The position numbers and the translations under genes were made by a program. A DNA stretch of 64,000 nucleotides from Rhodopseudomonas_A palustris_F (lineage in GTDB: Bacteria > Pseudomonadota > Alphaproteobacteria > Rhizobiales > Xanthobacteraceae), in contig NC_007925.1 of the NCBI RefSeq assembly GCF_000013745.1, positions 868,001 to 932,000 of the forward strand. The letters run 5' to 3'. Each line of letters begins with the position of its first letter. The first letter of the stretch is position 1. Shown piece after piece: positions 54,423 to 63,855 of the stretch. Below the pieces are notes generated by a model, which was not told the DNA's origin, ran no database searches, and saw nothing but the letters and a program-made list of their open reading frames with translations.

Positions 54423-54582
54423 CTAGAGCATTTTCGGTTAGGATTGAATCATCCAACAAAAATGTCGTCGTCATTCCGGATTGCGAGTTCGAAGAACGAG
54501 CAAGTCCGGAATCTATACTCCCTGCGGTGGTTATGGATTCCGGGTTCACGCGCAGCTGATGCTGCTCGTTCCCCGGAATGAC
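54423..54582. mobile_element. MITE-like element, copy 3 (right end lost)
   Basis: The left end CTAGAGCATTTTCGGTTAGG is identical to the left end at 11778, and the next bases GATTGAATCATCCAAC match copy 2. The GTCATTCCGGATTGCG palindrome runs from 54470 to 54582, but the right terminal repeat is missing. Confidence 0.75.
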
Positions 54583-55001
54583 GGGCCGGGCCTGCCGCGC
54601 GCCATAAGCGGCTAACCCGGGGCGATACCATAGTTCCTCGCGCCGCGGCGAACCATCGCCGGCGGCCCGCTTCCGCTTCCTATGCGTCGCAACTGGCGCC
54701 ACGAACGGGTCACCACGGTGTCGGACCGGTTCGCCCGCTGCCGCCGGGGAGGTCCGGATGCGATGGCGTGCGGTGCAGCGAACATAATGAGACCGATTGG
54801 TAAGTCGTAAGAACGGCCGGTATCGCCGCCGTCCCCGGGTTATTTCACAACATTCGCTCAAGCGATCCTGATGCACGGGATCGATTGCGATCGGCTCGGC
54901 GGACGCAGCACCTGCACCACCAAGCCGAATGAGACGCGATCCAAGCAGCACCAGCAGAGTGCCGCAGCAGCGACAAGAATTCACCCGGAGGAGACCACGC
55001 C
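54583..55001. other. Non-coding leader region of the LIV transporter operon
   Basis: These 419 bp hold no supported gene. A GGAGGAG ribosome binding site for the substrate-binding protein lies at the end. No clear promoter motif is recognised. Confidence 0.45.
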
Positions 55002-56174
55002 GTGATCAGGACAACACTCATATTGTCGAGCTTGTGCGCCACCACGGCGCTGACCGCGCCGGCATTCGCGGCCGACCCGATCAAGATCGGCGTGGTCACG
55101 CCGCTGTCCGGCACCTACACGCCGATCGGCCAGCAGGTGCGCTGGGGACTCGAACTTGCGGCCAGCGAAGTCAACGCCGCCGGCGGCATCATGGGCCGTC
55201 CGGTGCAGCTGATCTTCGAGGACGAAGAAGCCAACCCCTCGGTCGCGGTGCAGAAGGCCGAGAAGCTGTTCGACGTGCAGAAGGTGGATTTCCTCACCGG
55301 CACGGTGAATTCCGGCTCGACGCTCGCGGTCGGACAGACCGCGGAGCGCGCCGGCAAGCTGATCGCCACCACGGTGTCGTTCGCGGATTCCATCACCACC
55401 GATAAATGTTCGCCGAACGTATTCCGCGTCAACGCCCGCGCCGGCCAGCAATCCACCGCGCTCGCCGCCTGGGTGATCAAGCAGAAACCCAAAGCCAAAG
55501 TGTATTTCCTCGGCCCCGACTACGAGATGGGCCGCTCGACGGTGGCGACCTTCAAGAAGACCGTCGAGGCGCTCGGCGCCGTGCCGGCCGGCGAGGTGTT
55601 CGCGCCGCTCGACAGCAAGGACTTCACGCAATATTTCGGGCAACTGCGCCAGGCGCGGCCGGAAGTGCTCTACACCTCGGTCGCCGGCAACGACACCGTG
55701 CGCCTCCTGACTCAGATGCAGGATTTCGGACTGCTGAAAGACCTGCTGGTGGTCGGCGCGTCCGGCACGGTGACCTCGCAGAACATCGCCGCGATCGGCG
55801 GCGCCGCCGAGGGCTTCGGCACCGGCGTCGGCTATTCGACGCAGATCGATACGCTGGAGAACAAGACCTTCGTCGCCGCGTTCAAGGCCGCCAACAAATC
55901 GGATCCTGATCTGTACGGCGCCGACAGCTACGGCCTGATCTATTTCTACAAGGCGGCGGTCGAAAAGGCGAAGTCCACCGACACCGACAAGGTGCGCGAG
56001 GCGATGCGTGGCCTGGAGTGGAATACGCCGCAGGGCAAGAAGACCATGCGCGCCGGCGATCACCAGGCGATCCAGCCGATGTATGTGGTCCGCGTCAACG
56101 GCGGCCAGTTCAAGATCGTCGGCAATGTCTCAGGCGAGGAAGCCATCGGCCCCGACGAGTGCAAGCGGTTTTGA
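55002..56174 (+). CDS. LIV-type ABC transporter substrate-binding protein
   Basis: The 390-aa protein starts at GTG 55002, with GGAGGAG nearby, and has a signal peptide (LILSSLCATTALTAPAFA). The Peripla_BP_6 domain covers the rest, with the start KIGVVTPLSGTYTPIGQQVR and the hinge YFLGPDYEMGRSTV. Such proteins bind branched-chain amino acids, but members near catabolic genes often bind aromatic or short carboxylates. The linkage to ubiX-ubiD suggests an aromatic acid; that is inference. Confidence 0.92.
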   Translation: MIRTTLILSSLCATTALTAPAFAADPIKIGVVTPLSGTYTPIGQQVRWGLELAASEVNAAGGIMGRPVQLIFEDEEANPSVAVQKAEKLFDVQKVDFLTGTVNSGSTLAVGQTAERAGKLIATTVSFADSITTDKCSPNVFRVNARAGQQSTALAAWVIKQKPKAKVYFLGPDYEMGRSTVATFKKTVEALGAVPAGEVFAPLDSKDFTQYFGQLRQARPEVLYTSVAGNDTVRLLTQMQDFGLLKDLLVVGASGTVTSQNIAAIGGAAEGFGTGVGYSTQIDTLENKTFVAAFKAANKSDPDLYGADSYGLIYFYKAAVEKAKSTDTDKVREAMRGLEWNTPQGKKTMRAGDHQAIQPMYVVRVNGGQFKIVGNVSGEEAIGPDECKRF

Positions 56175-56241
56175 ACACGGCGATGCGCGGTTCACGCGCC
56201 GCCGGCAGCGGCCGAAATCTCATCGGTGAGGGCGGTTGACG

Positions 56242-57129
56242 ATGTTTCTCGACTACATCCAGTTCGTGCTGGCGCCGCAGATGGTGACCGGGTTGTCGCT
56301 CGGCATGGCGGTGGTGCTGGTGGCGCTCGGCCTCACCATCATCTTCGGCCTGCTCGACGTCATCAACATGGCGCATGGCGAGTTCTACGCGCTCGGCGCC
56401 TATCTGGCGCTGGCGCTCGGCGCCTCGGGCGTGAGCTTCTGGCTGCTGATCGTGATCGTGCCGCTGCTGATGATGCCGATCGGCTATGTGGTCGAACGCG
56501 GACTGATCCAGCGGGTGTTCAACATGCCGGATCGCCACGTCACCACGCTGCTGTTGACCTTCGGCCTCGGTCTCGTGCTGGAGGAGGGGCTGAAGGTGGT
56601 GTTCGGCTCGACCACGCAGCGCCCGGCGACGCCGATCCCCGGCGCCATCGAGGTGATGGGCGTGATCCTGCCGACCTATCGGATGTTCCTGATCGCGCTC
56701 GGCGCCGCGATCGTGATCGCGGTGGCGATCGTGGTCAACAAGACCAGGTTCGGCGCCATGGTGCGCGCCGCAGCCTTCGACCGCAACATGGCGGCCTCGC
56801 TCGGCGTGCCGGTGGAGCGGGTGTTCGCCGGCACCTTTGCGTTCGGCGTGGCGCTGGCCGGGCTCGCCGGCGTGCTGCTGGCGCCGATCTATTCGGTGTT
56901 CCCGACCATGGGCCGCGACTTCATCTTCCTCGCCTTCACCGTGGTGATCGTCGGCGGCATGGGCTCGATCGCCGGCGCCGTGGTCGCCGGGCTGGTAATC
57001 ACCCAGGTGCAGGCGCTCTCCAGTCTGGTGGTGTCGCCGGTGTGGAGCGATCCGATCGTGTTCAGCATCATGGTGCTGGTGCTGGTGCTTCGGCCGCAGG
57101 GCCTGTTCGGGCGGCTCGGTCATGGTTGA
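56242..57129 (+). CDS. LIV-type ABC transporter permease (LivH family)
   Basis: The 295-aa permease starts at 56242 (MFLDYIQFVL). About eight helices are present, and the family marks are GLTIIFGLLDVINMAHGEFY (residues about 31-50) and the cytoplasmic coupling segment MVRAAAFDRNMAASLGVPVE. It ends 8 bp inside the next gene. Confidence 0.93.
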   Translation: MFLDYIQFVLAPQMVTGLSLGMAVVLVALGLTIIFGLLDVINMAHGEFYALGAYLALALGASGVSFWLLIVIVPLLMMPIGYVVERGLIQRVFNMPDRHVTTLLLTFGLGLVLEEGLKVVFGSTTQRPATPIPGAIEVMGVILPTYRMFLIALGAAIVIAVAIVVNKTRFGAMVRAAAFDRNMAASLGVPVERVFAGTFAFGVALAGLAGVLLAPIYSVFPTMGRDFIFLAFTVVIVGGMGSIAGAVVAGLVITQVQALSSLVVSPVWSDPIVFSIMVLVLVLRPQGLFGRLGHG

Positions 57130-58159
57130 TACCCACATCGTTGATATCAAGGCGCCCGCGCGGCCGGTGCGGGTGATCGACCGGCTCGGCCTTGCGATGC
57201 GCGCGAGCCACGTGCTGGTCGCGCTGTTCGTGGTTGCCGCGTTGATCTTTGCCGCGGTCGGGGTGCTGCAGGACGACCGGTTCTTTCTGCGGCTCGGCAC
57301 CGAGGCGCTGATCTTCGCAGGGCTGGCGCTGTCGGTGGATATCCTGCTCGGCTATTCCGGGCTGTTGTCGCTCGGCCAGGCGCTGTATTTCGGGCTCGGC
57401 GCCTACGTCTCGGCGGTGGTGCTGAAAGAAGTGCCGTCGTTTTGGGCGGCGATGGCCGCGGCCTTGCTGGTCTCGCTGGTGATCGGCTTTCTCGCAGGAT
57501 TGATCGCCAACCGGGTCCGCGGGGTGTATTTCGCCCTCGTCACCTTCGGGCTGGCGCAGGTCGCAGCCCGCGCCGTCTACAACACCCGCTCGCTCGGCGC
57601 CTCCGACGGGCTGATCGGCGTGCCGGTGGTGCCGATCGACCTCGGCGTATTCACCGTGATGTCGAATTCGCCGGCCGGGTTCTTCCTGTTCACGCTCGGC
57701 TTCATCGTCCTGCTCTACGCGGTCTGCGCCTATCTGCTGGATACGCCGTTCGGCCGCGTGCTGCTGGCGTTGCGCGCCAACGAGCGCCGGGTGCCGTCGC
57801 TCGGCTATTCGACCCGCAATCTGCGGCTGTCGGCTTATGTGCTGGCTGCGGTGATTGCCTCGTTGTCCGGCGCGCTGTATCCGATGCTGCGCGGCTTCGT
57901 GTCGCCGGAACTGTTGTTCTTCACCACCTCGGGCAACGCGGTGATCACCGTGGTGATCGGCGGCGTCGGCACGCTAGCCGGCGCGCTGTATGGCGGCGTG
58001 ATCCTCACCGTGCTGAAATCGGTGATCGGCTCGCTCACCGAACACCATCTGATCGTGATCGGGCTGTTGTTCATGGCCACCGTGATCTTCCTGCCGAAAG
58101 GCCTGATGGGCGTGGTGCGGCCGCTGGTCGAGCGTGTGCTGCGCGGAGGCAAGCGATGA
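57122..58159 (+). CDS. LIV-type ABC transporter permease (LivM family)
   Basis: The 345-aa permease shows GLALSVDILLGYSGLLSLGQ (about residues 64-83) and the RANERRVPSLGYSTRNLRLS loop, diagnostic for LivM. It overlaps the preceding permease by 8 bp and the following ATPase by 4 bp. Confidence 0.93.
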   Translation: MVDTHIVDIKAPARPVRVIDRLGLAMRASHVLVALFVVAALIFAAVGVLQDDRFFLRLGTEALIFAGLALSVDILLGYSGLLSLGQALYFGLGAYVSAVVLKEVPSFWAAMAAALLVSLVIGFLAGLIANRVRGVYFALVTFGLAQVAARAVYNTRSLGASDGLIGVPVVPIDLGVFTVMSNSPAGFFLFTLGFIVLLYAVCAYLLDTPFGRVLLALRANERRVPSLGYSTRNLRLSAYVLAAVIASLSGALYPMLRGFVSPELLFFTTSGNAVITVVIGGVGTLAGALYGGVILTVLKSVIGSLTEHHLIVIGLLFMATVIFLPKGLMGVVRPLVERVLRGGKR

Positions 58160-58896
58160 GCGTGGTGCTGGAAGTCCGCGGGCTCGGCGTCCGCTTCGGC
58201 GGCATCCGCGCCGTCGACGGCGTCTCGTTCGACGCCGAATCCAATGCCATCACCACCATCATCGGCCCCAACGGCGCCGGCAAATCCACGCTGTTCAATC
58301 TGATCAGCGGCATGATCCGGCCGAGCTCCGGCAAGGTCATGCTGCGGGGCGTCGATCTGACGGGGCGGCCGCCCTATCTGATGCAGCGCGCCGGGATGGG
58401 GCGTTCGTTCCAGATCACCAATCTGTTCTTCGAGCTCACCGTGTTCGAAAACCTGCGGCTGGCGGCCCAGCGCCTCGAAACCACCGGGCGGTTTCTGCTG
58501 CCGGTCTCGCGCAGCGAACGAGCGTTGTCGCGGGTGCATGAACTGGTCGACCGCTTCGCGCTGGGGCCGAAAGCCGGCGAGCTCGCCGGCGCGCTGTCGC
58601 ACGGCGAACAGCGCCGGCTCGAGATCGCGGTGGCGCTCGCCACCGAGCCCAGCATCCTGTTGCTGGATGAGCCGACCCAGGGGATGAGTCATTCCGACAC
58701 CGCCGACACCGCAGCGCTGATCCGCGATCTGGCGCGCGACGTTACTATTTTGTTGATCGAACACGACATCGGCGTGGTGATGGATATCTCCAACCACATC
58801 GTGGTGATGCATCAAGGCCGCAAGCTCGCCGAAGGCGCGCCAGCGGTGGTGCGGGCCGATCCCGCGGTGAAGTCAGCTTATTTCGGGCACGCATGA
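58156..58896 (+). CDS. LIV-type ABC transporter ATP-binding protein (LivG family)
   Basis: The 246-aa ATPase has Walker A GPNGAGKST (about residues 38-46), a signature read as LSHGEQRRLEIA and Walker B ILLLDEP. The signature is ALSHGEQ, the usual LivG variant. It begins four bases inside livM. Confidence 0.94.
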   Translation: MSVVLEVRGLGVRFGGIRAVDGVSFDAESNAITTIIGPNGAGKSTLFNLISGMIRPSSGKVMLRGVDLTGRPPYLMQRAGMGRSFQITNLFFELTVFENLRLAAQRLETTGRFLLPVSRSERALSRVHELVDRFALGPKAGELAGALSHGEQRRLEIAVALATEPSILLLDEPTQGMSHSDTADTAALIRDLARDVTILLIEHDIGVVMDISNHIVVMHQGRKLAEGAPAVVRADPAVKSAYFGHA

Positions 58897-59606
58897 TGTT
58901 CAGCATCGATCAGCTTCAGGTGCATTACGGGCTGTCGCACATCATCCAGGGCGTGTCGCTTCAGGCCGCGCCCGGCGAGGTAATCGGCATTTTCGGCCGC
59001 AACGGCGTCGGCAAGACCACGCTGATGAAGGCGGTGGCGGGCTGGGTCGCGGCCTCCGGCGGGGCGATCACGCTCGACGGCCAGCGGCTCGACGGTCTCA
59101 CCGCCGACAAGGTCTGCCACCACGGCGTCGGCTTCGTGCCGGAAGACCGCCGGATCTTTCCCGGCCTCAGCGTCGAGGAAAATCTCAAGCTCGGGCTGAT
59201 GCAGCGCAAGGGCCGCAGCCGCGCCGAACAGAACCGCGAGATCGATTTGATCTACGAGCGGATGCCGCGGCTCGCCGAACGGCGCCGGCAGGCCGGCACC
59301 ACGCTGTCCGGCGGCGAGCAGCAGATGCTGGCGATGGCGCGGATCATGGTCGGGCAGCCGCGGCTGGCGCTGATCGACGAGCCGAGCGAAGGCCTCGCGC
59401 CGATGATCGCCGCCGATATCTTCGCCATCATCAAGGAAATGAAGGCGGCCGGCACCATCATTCTGCTGGTGGAGCAGAATGTCGACGGCGCGCTCGGCGT
59501 CGCCGACCGCTTCTATGCGCTGGAGCGCGGCGCCGTGGTGCTCACCGGCAATGCCAAGGAGGCCGCCGACCGCGCCCGGCTGATGGACGTCATCGCGGTG
59601 CTGTGA
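58893..59606 (+). CDS. LIV-type ABC transporter ATP-binding protein (LivF family)
   Basis: The 237-aa ATPase shows Walker A GRNGVGKTTLMKAV (residues about 34-47), the signature LSGGEQQMLAMARI and Walker B LALIDEPSEGLAP. It completes a five-gene LIV operon and overlaps the convergent LysR gene by 17 bp. Confidence 0.94.
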   Translation: MMFSIDQLQVHYGLSHIIQGVSLQAAPGEVIGIFGRNGVGKTTLMKAVAGWVAASGGAITLDGQRLDGLTADKVCHHGVGFVPEDRRIFPGLSVEENLKLGLMQRKGRSRAEQNREIDLIYERMPRLAERRRQAGTTLSGGEQQMLAMARIMVGQPRLALIDEPSEGLAPMIAADIFAIIKEMKAAGTIILLVEQNVDGALGVADRFYALERGAVVLTGNAKEAADRARLMDVIAVL

Positions 59607-60519
59607 AAGTCAGCCGCGAGGCTTGTTTCGCCGCCGCCAACAGATCCGCGGAGATGATCTCCATCACCGCGGTCATCGCCGCCGAGACGATCCGGCGCGG
59701 ATGGGTGGTCCAAACGACGGCGCGCGAGATCGCCGGCTTTTTCAGGCGATGCGCCTGCAGCCGGCCTTGCGCGAGCGCTGCGTGCAGCGCGATGCCGGGC
59801 AGCACGGTCACAAGGTCGGTGGTCGCCACCACCTCGCAGATCGCCGACAGCGTATCGATCTCCAGCCGCGGCTTCAGGCTGAAATCCGCTTCAGCGGCGG
59901 CGGCGTCGAGGATGCGGCGCAACCCATGGCGCCGCGATGGGATCACGATGTCGATGTCCTTCAGCCGCGCATAGGGCACGATCGCGGGCAGCACCAGCGC
60001 GCTGCCGGGCCGTCGCGCCAGCATCATCTGCTCGTCGAGGATGTGATGCGCGGTGAGCGTCGATTTGCCGGGCGGCATGTTGACGATGGCGATGTCGAGC
60101 TGGCCGGCGGCGACCCAGTCCAGCAGCATCTCGGTATAGCCCTCGCAGACCAGAAGCTGGATCTCCGGATAGCGTGCCGCGATCTTCGCCGACGAGGCGG
60201 CGAGCGTGCTCTGCGCCGCCGAGGTGATCATGCCGATCGAGACCCGGCCGGAGATCGTGCCGTCGAGCCGCGCCATCTCCTCGCGGGCGTGGTCGATGTT
60301 CTGCATGATCGAGCCGGCGAGTTTGACCAGCGTTTCGCCCGCCGCGGTCAGCGCCACGCCGTGCGCCTGGCGATAGAACAACTGCTTGCCGACGGATTTT
60401 TCCAGCTTGGCGATCTGCATGCTGAGCGCCGGCTGCACGATGTTGAGCTGCCGCGCCGCGCGGGTGACGTTGCCCTCCTGCGCCAGGCAGAGGAAATACT
60501 GCATCTGCTTGAAATCCAT
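59590..60519 (-). CDS. LysR family transcriptional regulator (CbbR/GltC-like layout)
   Basis: The 309-aa protein starts at 60519 (MDFKQMQYFLCLAQEGNVTR) with GGGAGG seven bases upstream; the longer frame to 60576 lacks this. The helix-turn-helix is NVTRAARQLNIVQPALSMQI. It is divergent from ubiX-ubiD (159 bp apart) and so is the best candidate regulator of those genes, perhaps sensing the imported acid. TCACTTCTGATGA (T-N11-A) at 60551-60563 is a possible LysR box. Confidence 0.92.
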   Translation of the reverse strand: MDFKQMQYFLCLAQEGNVTRAARQLNIVQPALSMQIAKLEKSVGKQLFYRQAHGVALTAAGETLVKLAGSIMQNIDHAREEMARLDGTISGRVSIGMITSAAQSTLAASSAKIAARYPEIQLLVCEGYTEMLLDWVAAGQLDIAIVNMPPGKSTLTAHHILDEQMMLARRPGSALVLPAIVPYARLKDIDIVIPSRRHGLRRILDAAAAEADFSLKPRLEIDTLSAICEVVATTDLVTVLPGIALHAALAQGRLQAHRLKKPAISRAVVWTTHPRRIVSAAMTAVMEIISADLLAAAKQASRLTFTAPR

Positions 60520-60678
60520 GGCGAAGCCTCCCGTCGTCGCGACCCTACCATCACTTCTGATGATCGAGAAAATCAAAATCTATTATTTGCAGTGATCGGC
60601 GGCGGCGCGTACGCTTTCAAGTCTGGCCCCGCGTTCGAGCAACGATGACGCGGGGAACAAGGGATTTGGGTGGAAACC

Positions 60679-61296
60679 ATGATGCAGCCTTCGCGGCGAC
60701 GCCTGGTCGTCGGCATTTCCGGCGCGTCCGGCGTGATCTACGGCGTACGGCTGTTGCAGTTGCTGCGCAACGCCGGCGTCGAGACTCACCTCGTGATGTC
60801 GAAGACCGCCGAGATCACCTTCGCCTACGAGACCAAGCTGAAGATCGCCGAGGTCAAGGCGCTGGCCGACGTCCATCACGCGATCGACGACATGGCGGCT
60901 GCGATCGCCTCCGGCTCGTTCCGCACCATGGGGATGATCGTGGCGCCGTGTTCGATGCGCTCGATGTCGGAGATCGCCTCGGGCGTCACCACCACGCTGC
61001 TGACGCGGGCCGCCGACGTCACGCTGAAGGAGCGCCGCCGCCTGGTCTTGATGGTGCGCGAGACGCCGCTGCACACCGGCCATCTGCGCACCATGACGGC
61101 GCTGTCGGAAATCGGCGCGATCATCGCCCCGCCGGTGCCGGCGTTCTACGCCAAGCCGGACGGGCTCGACGACATGGTCGACCACACCGTGGGGCGGGTG
61201 CTCGATCTCTACGACATCGACGTCGGCGTGGCGCCGCGCTGGGGCGAAGACCCCGAGCTGAAACGCCGCCGCGCGCCGACCGATCAGCCGAACTGA
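60679..61296 (+). CDS. ubiX: UbiX-type flavin prenyltransferase
   Basis: The 205-aa protein has the flavoprotein fold: VVGISGASGVIYGVRLLQLL (about residues 9-28), VAPCSMRSMSEIASG (about 87-101) and RRRLVLMVRETPLHTGHL. It makes prenylated FMN for UbiD-type decarboxylases, and the ubiD-like gene lies 36 bp downstream. The start could be 60679 or 60682. A broken relative is present at 37.4 kb. Confidence 0.93.
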   Translation: MMQPSRRRLVVGISGASGVIYGVRLLQLLRNAGVETHLVMSKTAEITFAYETKLKIAEVKALADVHHAIDDMAAAIASGSFRTMGMIVAPCSMRSMSEIASGVTTTLLTRAADVTLKERRRLVLMVRETPLHTGHLRTMTALSEIGAIIAPPVPAFYAKPDGLDDMVDHTVGRVLDLYDIDVGVAPRWGEDPELKRRRAPTDQPN

Positions 61297-61332
61297 CATG
61301 CCGGCATCCACGCCATCGTTTCGCCAGAGGAC

Positions 61333-62754
61333 ATGATGACCAAGACAAGCAGCCTCCACGCCCTCGCCGGGCACAACGCCACGCCGGATCTGCGCAGCTG
61401 GCTGCGGCAGCTCGAAGCCTGCGGCCGGTTGGCGCTGGCGCGCAGCGGCGTTGCGCTGATCGACGAACTGGCGGCGGTGGCCAAGACGCTCGAGCGCGAC
61501 ACCGCGGTGCTGTTTCCGCAGCCCGGCCAGCACGCGATCCCGGTGGTCGCCAATATCTTCGCCGACCGCAGCTGGGTCGCCGACTCGCTCGGCGTGCCGA
61601 CCGATCAATTGCTGACGCGGTTTCAGGACGCGGTGCGGCACCCGTTGCCGTGGGTCGAAGTCGACGAGGCCCCGGCGCAGCAGGTGATCCACCGCGAGGT
61701 CGATCTACTGACCCAATTGCCGATCCCCAAGCACAATGAGCACGACAGCGGGCCCTATATCACTGCCGCATTGTTGATCGCGCGCAATCCGGTGACCGGA
61801 ATCCAGAACGTCTCGATCCATCGCTGCCAGGTCAGCGGCCCGGACCGGATCGGCGTGCTGCTGCTGCCGCGTCACACGCTGCATTACTTCAAGATGGCGG
61901 AGCAGGCCGGGCAGGCGCTGGAGATCGCGCTGGTGATCGGGGTACATCCGGCCTGCATCCTGGCGTCGCAGGCGATCGCCGCGGTCGACGAAGACGAGAT
62001 GGAAATCGCCGGCGCGCTGCTCGGCCATCCGATCGAGATGGTGAAGTGCCGCACCAATCAGGTGCGGGTGCCGGCGCACGCCGAGATCGTGATCGAGGGC
62101 CGCATCCTGCCGAAACTGCGCGAGCCGGAAGGCCCGTTCGGCGAATTCCCGCAATATTACGGCCCGCGCGCCGATCGCGAGGTGATCCAGGTCGACGCCA
62201 TCACCCATCGCGCCAACCCGATTTTCCACACCATCGTCGGCGGCGGCATGGAGCATCTGGTGCTCGGCGAAATCCCCCGCGAGGCGACGCTGCTGGAGCA
62301 TCTGCAACGCAGCTTTTCCAGCGTGCGCGACGTCCGGCTGACGCGCGGCGGGGTGTGCCGCTATCACCTGGTGGTCAAGATCGACAAGACCAGCAATGGC
62401 GAGCCGAAGAACATCATCATGGGGGCGTTCGGCGGACATTACGACTTGAAGCAGGTGGTGATCGTCGACATGGACGTCGATATCGACGATCCGCACGAGA
62501 TCGAATGGGCGATCGCGACCCGCTTCCAGGCCGATCGCGATCTCTTGGTGGTGTCCGGCGCGCAGGGCTCCAAGCTCGATCCGACCAGCGACGGCGGCAT
62601 CAGCGCCAAGATGGGGCTCGACGCCACCAAGCCGATCGAAGCCGAGCCGATGGTGTTCAAGCGGATTCACGTCCATGGTCTGGAAGACGTCGATCTGTCG
62701 CGCGTGCTGCAGAGCGACTCGAAGGCGGCGCTGGCGCGGATCATCTGCGGCTGA
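61333..62754 (+). CDS. UbiD family prenyl-FMN-dependent decarboxylase
   Basis: The 473-aa protein shows the UbiD segments NVSIHRCQVSGPDRIGVLLL (about residues 159-178), KCRTNQVRVPAHAEIVIEG (about 236) and EPEGPFGEFPQYYGPR (about 263-278), the last two containing the Arg and Glu of the catalytic E-R-E set. Substrates of the family range from polyprenyl hydroxybenzoate to aromatic and cinnamic acids. The dedicated transporter and LysR genes point to a catabolic enzyme rather than the ubiquinone one. Confidence 0.93.
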   Translation: MMTKTSSLHALAGHNATPDLRSWLRQLEACGRLALARSGVALIDELAAVAKTLERDTAVLFPQPGQHAIPVVANIFADRSWVADSLGVPTDQLLTRFQDAVRHPLPWVEVDEAPAQQVIHREVDLLTQLPIPKHNEHDSGPYITAALLIARNPVTGIQNVSIHRCQVSGPDRIGVLLLPRHTLHYFKMAEQAGQALEIALVIGVHPACILASQAIAAVDEDEMEIAGALLGHPIEMVKCRTNQVRVPAHAEIVIEGRILPKLREPEGPFGEFPQYYGPRADREVIQVDAITHRANPIFHTIVGGGMEHLVLGEIPREATLLEHLQRSFSSVRDVRLTRGGVCRYHLVVKIDKTSNGEPKNIIMGAFGGHYDLKQVVIVDMDVDIDDPHEIEWAIATRFQADRDLLVVSGAQGSKLDPTSDGGISAKMGLDATKPIEAEPMVFKRIHVHGLEDVDLSRVLQSDSKAALARIICG

Positions 62755-62768
62755 CGCAACTAATTCAA

Positions 62769-62790
62769 CCCGGCACAAGCCGGGATTTTT
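62769..62790 (+). terminator. Terminator-like hairpin between ubiD and the NMT1 transporter genes
   Basis: CCCGGC-ACAA-GCCGGG is followed by ATTTTTG. It lies 15 bp after the ubiD stop and 13 bp before the next start, so it may lower read-through into the transporter. Confidence 0.75.
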
Positions 62791-62802
62791 GGGAGGCGAC
62801 GC

Positions 62803-63840
62803 ATGAAGCGACGAGCTGCACTATTGACGATGGTGGGTGCCTGCGCCTGGTTGGCCGGCGGCGCTGCGCCGCGCGCCGAAGACGCCGTGACCCTGAAGGT
62901 CGGCGTCAACAAGGTGATCAGCGACGTGGTATTCTACATCGCGCAGGAGCGCGGCTTCTTCGCCGAGCAGAATTTGAAGGTCGAACTGATCCCGTTCGAC
63001 TCCGGGCCGCGGATGATCGCGCCGCTCGCGGCCGGGCAGATCGACATCGGGGCAGGGGCCTCCTCGGCCGGGCTGTTCAACGCGGTCGGCCGCGGCCTCG
63101 GCGTCAAGATCGTCGCCGACAAGGGCTCCACCGCCGCGGCCTACGACTACATGCCGCTGCTGCTGCGCAAGGATCTGATCGACAGCGGCAAGGTGAAGAC
63201 GCTGGCCGATCTCAGGGGCCTGAAGCTCGCCGCGGCGGGGCCGGGCTCGGCCACCAACGCCAAGCTCGCGGTGGCGCTCGGCAAGGGCGGGCTGACCTAC
63301 AAGGACGCCGACAACGTCAATATGAGCTATCCGCAGCAGGTGGTGGCGCTGTCGTCGAAAGCGATCGACGGCGCGATCACCACCGAGCCATCGGCGAGCC
63401 AGGCGGTCGACAGCGGCGTCGCGGTGCGGTTCTCCGATGCCTCGCTGTATCCCGGCCAGCAGGTCGCGATCCTGCTCTACGGCGCCGAGCTGTTGACCAA
63501 GCGCCGCGATGTCGGCCAGCGCTTCATGACCGCCTACGTCAAGGCCTCGCGGGTCTACAACGACGCCACCAACAAGGGCCTCTTCAACGGCCCCGGTTCG
63601 CAGCAGCTGATCGATCTGATCATGAAGACCACCGGGCTCAGCAACCGCAAGCTATTCGACACCATGGTGCCGAACGGCATCTCGCCGGACGGCGCGGTCA
63701 ACATGAAGAGCCTCGCCGACGATCTGAAGTTCTTCGTCGAGCAGGGCCAAATCGAAAAGCCGGTCGTGGTCGGCGACGTCGTCGACATGGCGTTCGCCAG
63801 CAACGCGGTCAAGCAACTCGGGCCGTACCGGCCGAACTGA
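62803..63840 (+). CDS. NMT1/THI5-like ABC transporter substrate-binding protein
   Basis: The 345-aa protein has a signal peptide (ALLTMVGACAWLAGGAAPRA) and the NMT1/SsuA-type domain (VGVNKVISDVVFYIAQERGF, then FDSGPRMIAPLAAGQIDIG). These receptors bind sulfonates, nitrate, taurine, pyrimidine precursors or aromatic acids. With ubiX-ubiD upstream, an aromatic or unsaturated carboxylate is plausible. GGAGG precedes the ATG. Confidence 0.92.
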   Translation: MKRRAALLTMVGACAWLAGGAAPRAEDAVTLKVGVNKVISDVVFYIAQERGFFAEQNLKVELIPFDSGPRMIAPLAAGQIDIGAGASSAGLFNAVGRGLGVKIVADKGSTAAAYDYMPLLLRKDLIDSGKVKTLADLRGLKLAAAGPGSATNAKLAVALGKGGLTYKDADNVNMSYPQQVVALSSKAIDGAITTEPSASQAVDSGVAVRFSDASLYPGQQVAILLYGAELLTKRRDVGQRFMTAYVKASRVYNDATNKGLFNGPGSQQLIDLIMKTTGLSNRKLFDTMVPNGISPDGAVNMKSLADDLKFFVEQGQIEKPVVVGDVVDMAFASNAVKQLGPYRPN

Positions 63841-63855
63841 AACAACGGAGGCAGC

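Noticed and set aside
60541..60610. Strong CtrA or sigma-54 site upstream of ubiX
   Set aside because: Only a weak T-N11-A LysR-type motif is visible; no TTAA-N7-TTAA or -24/-12 pattern.
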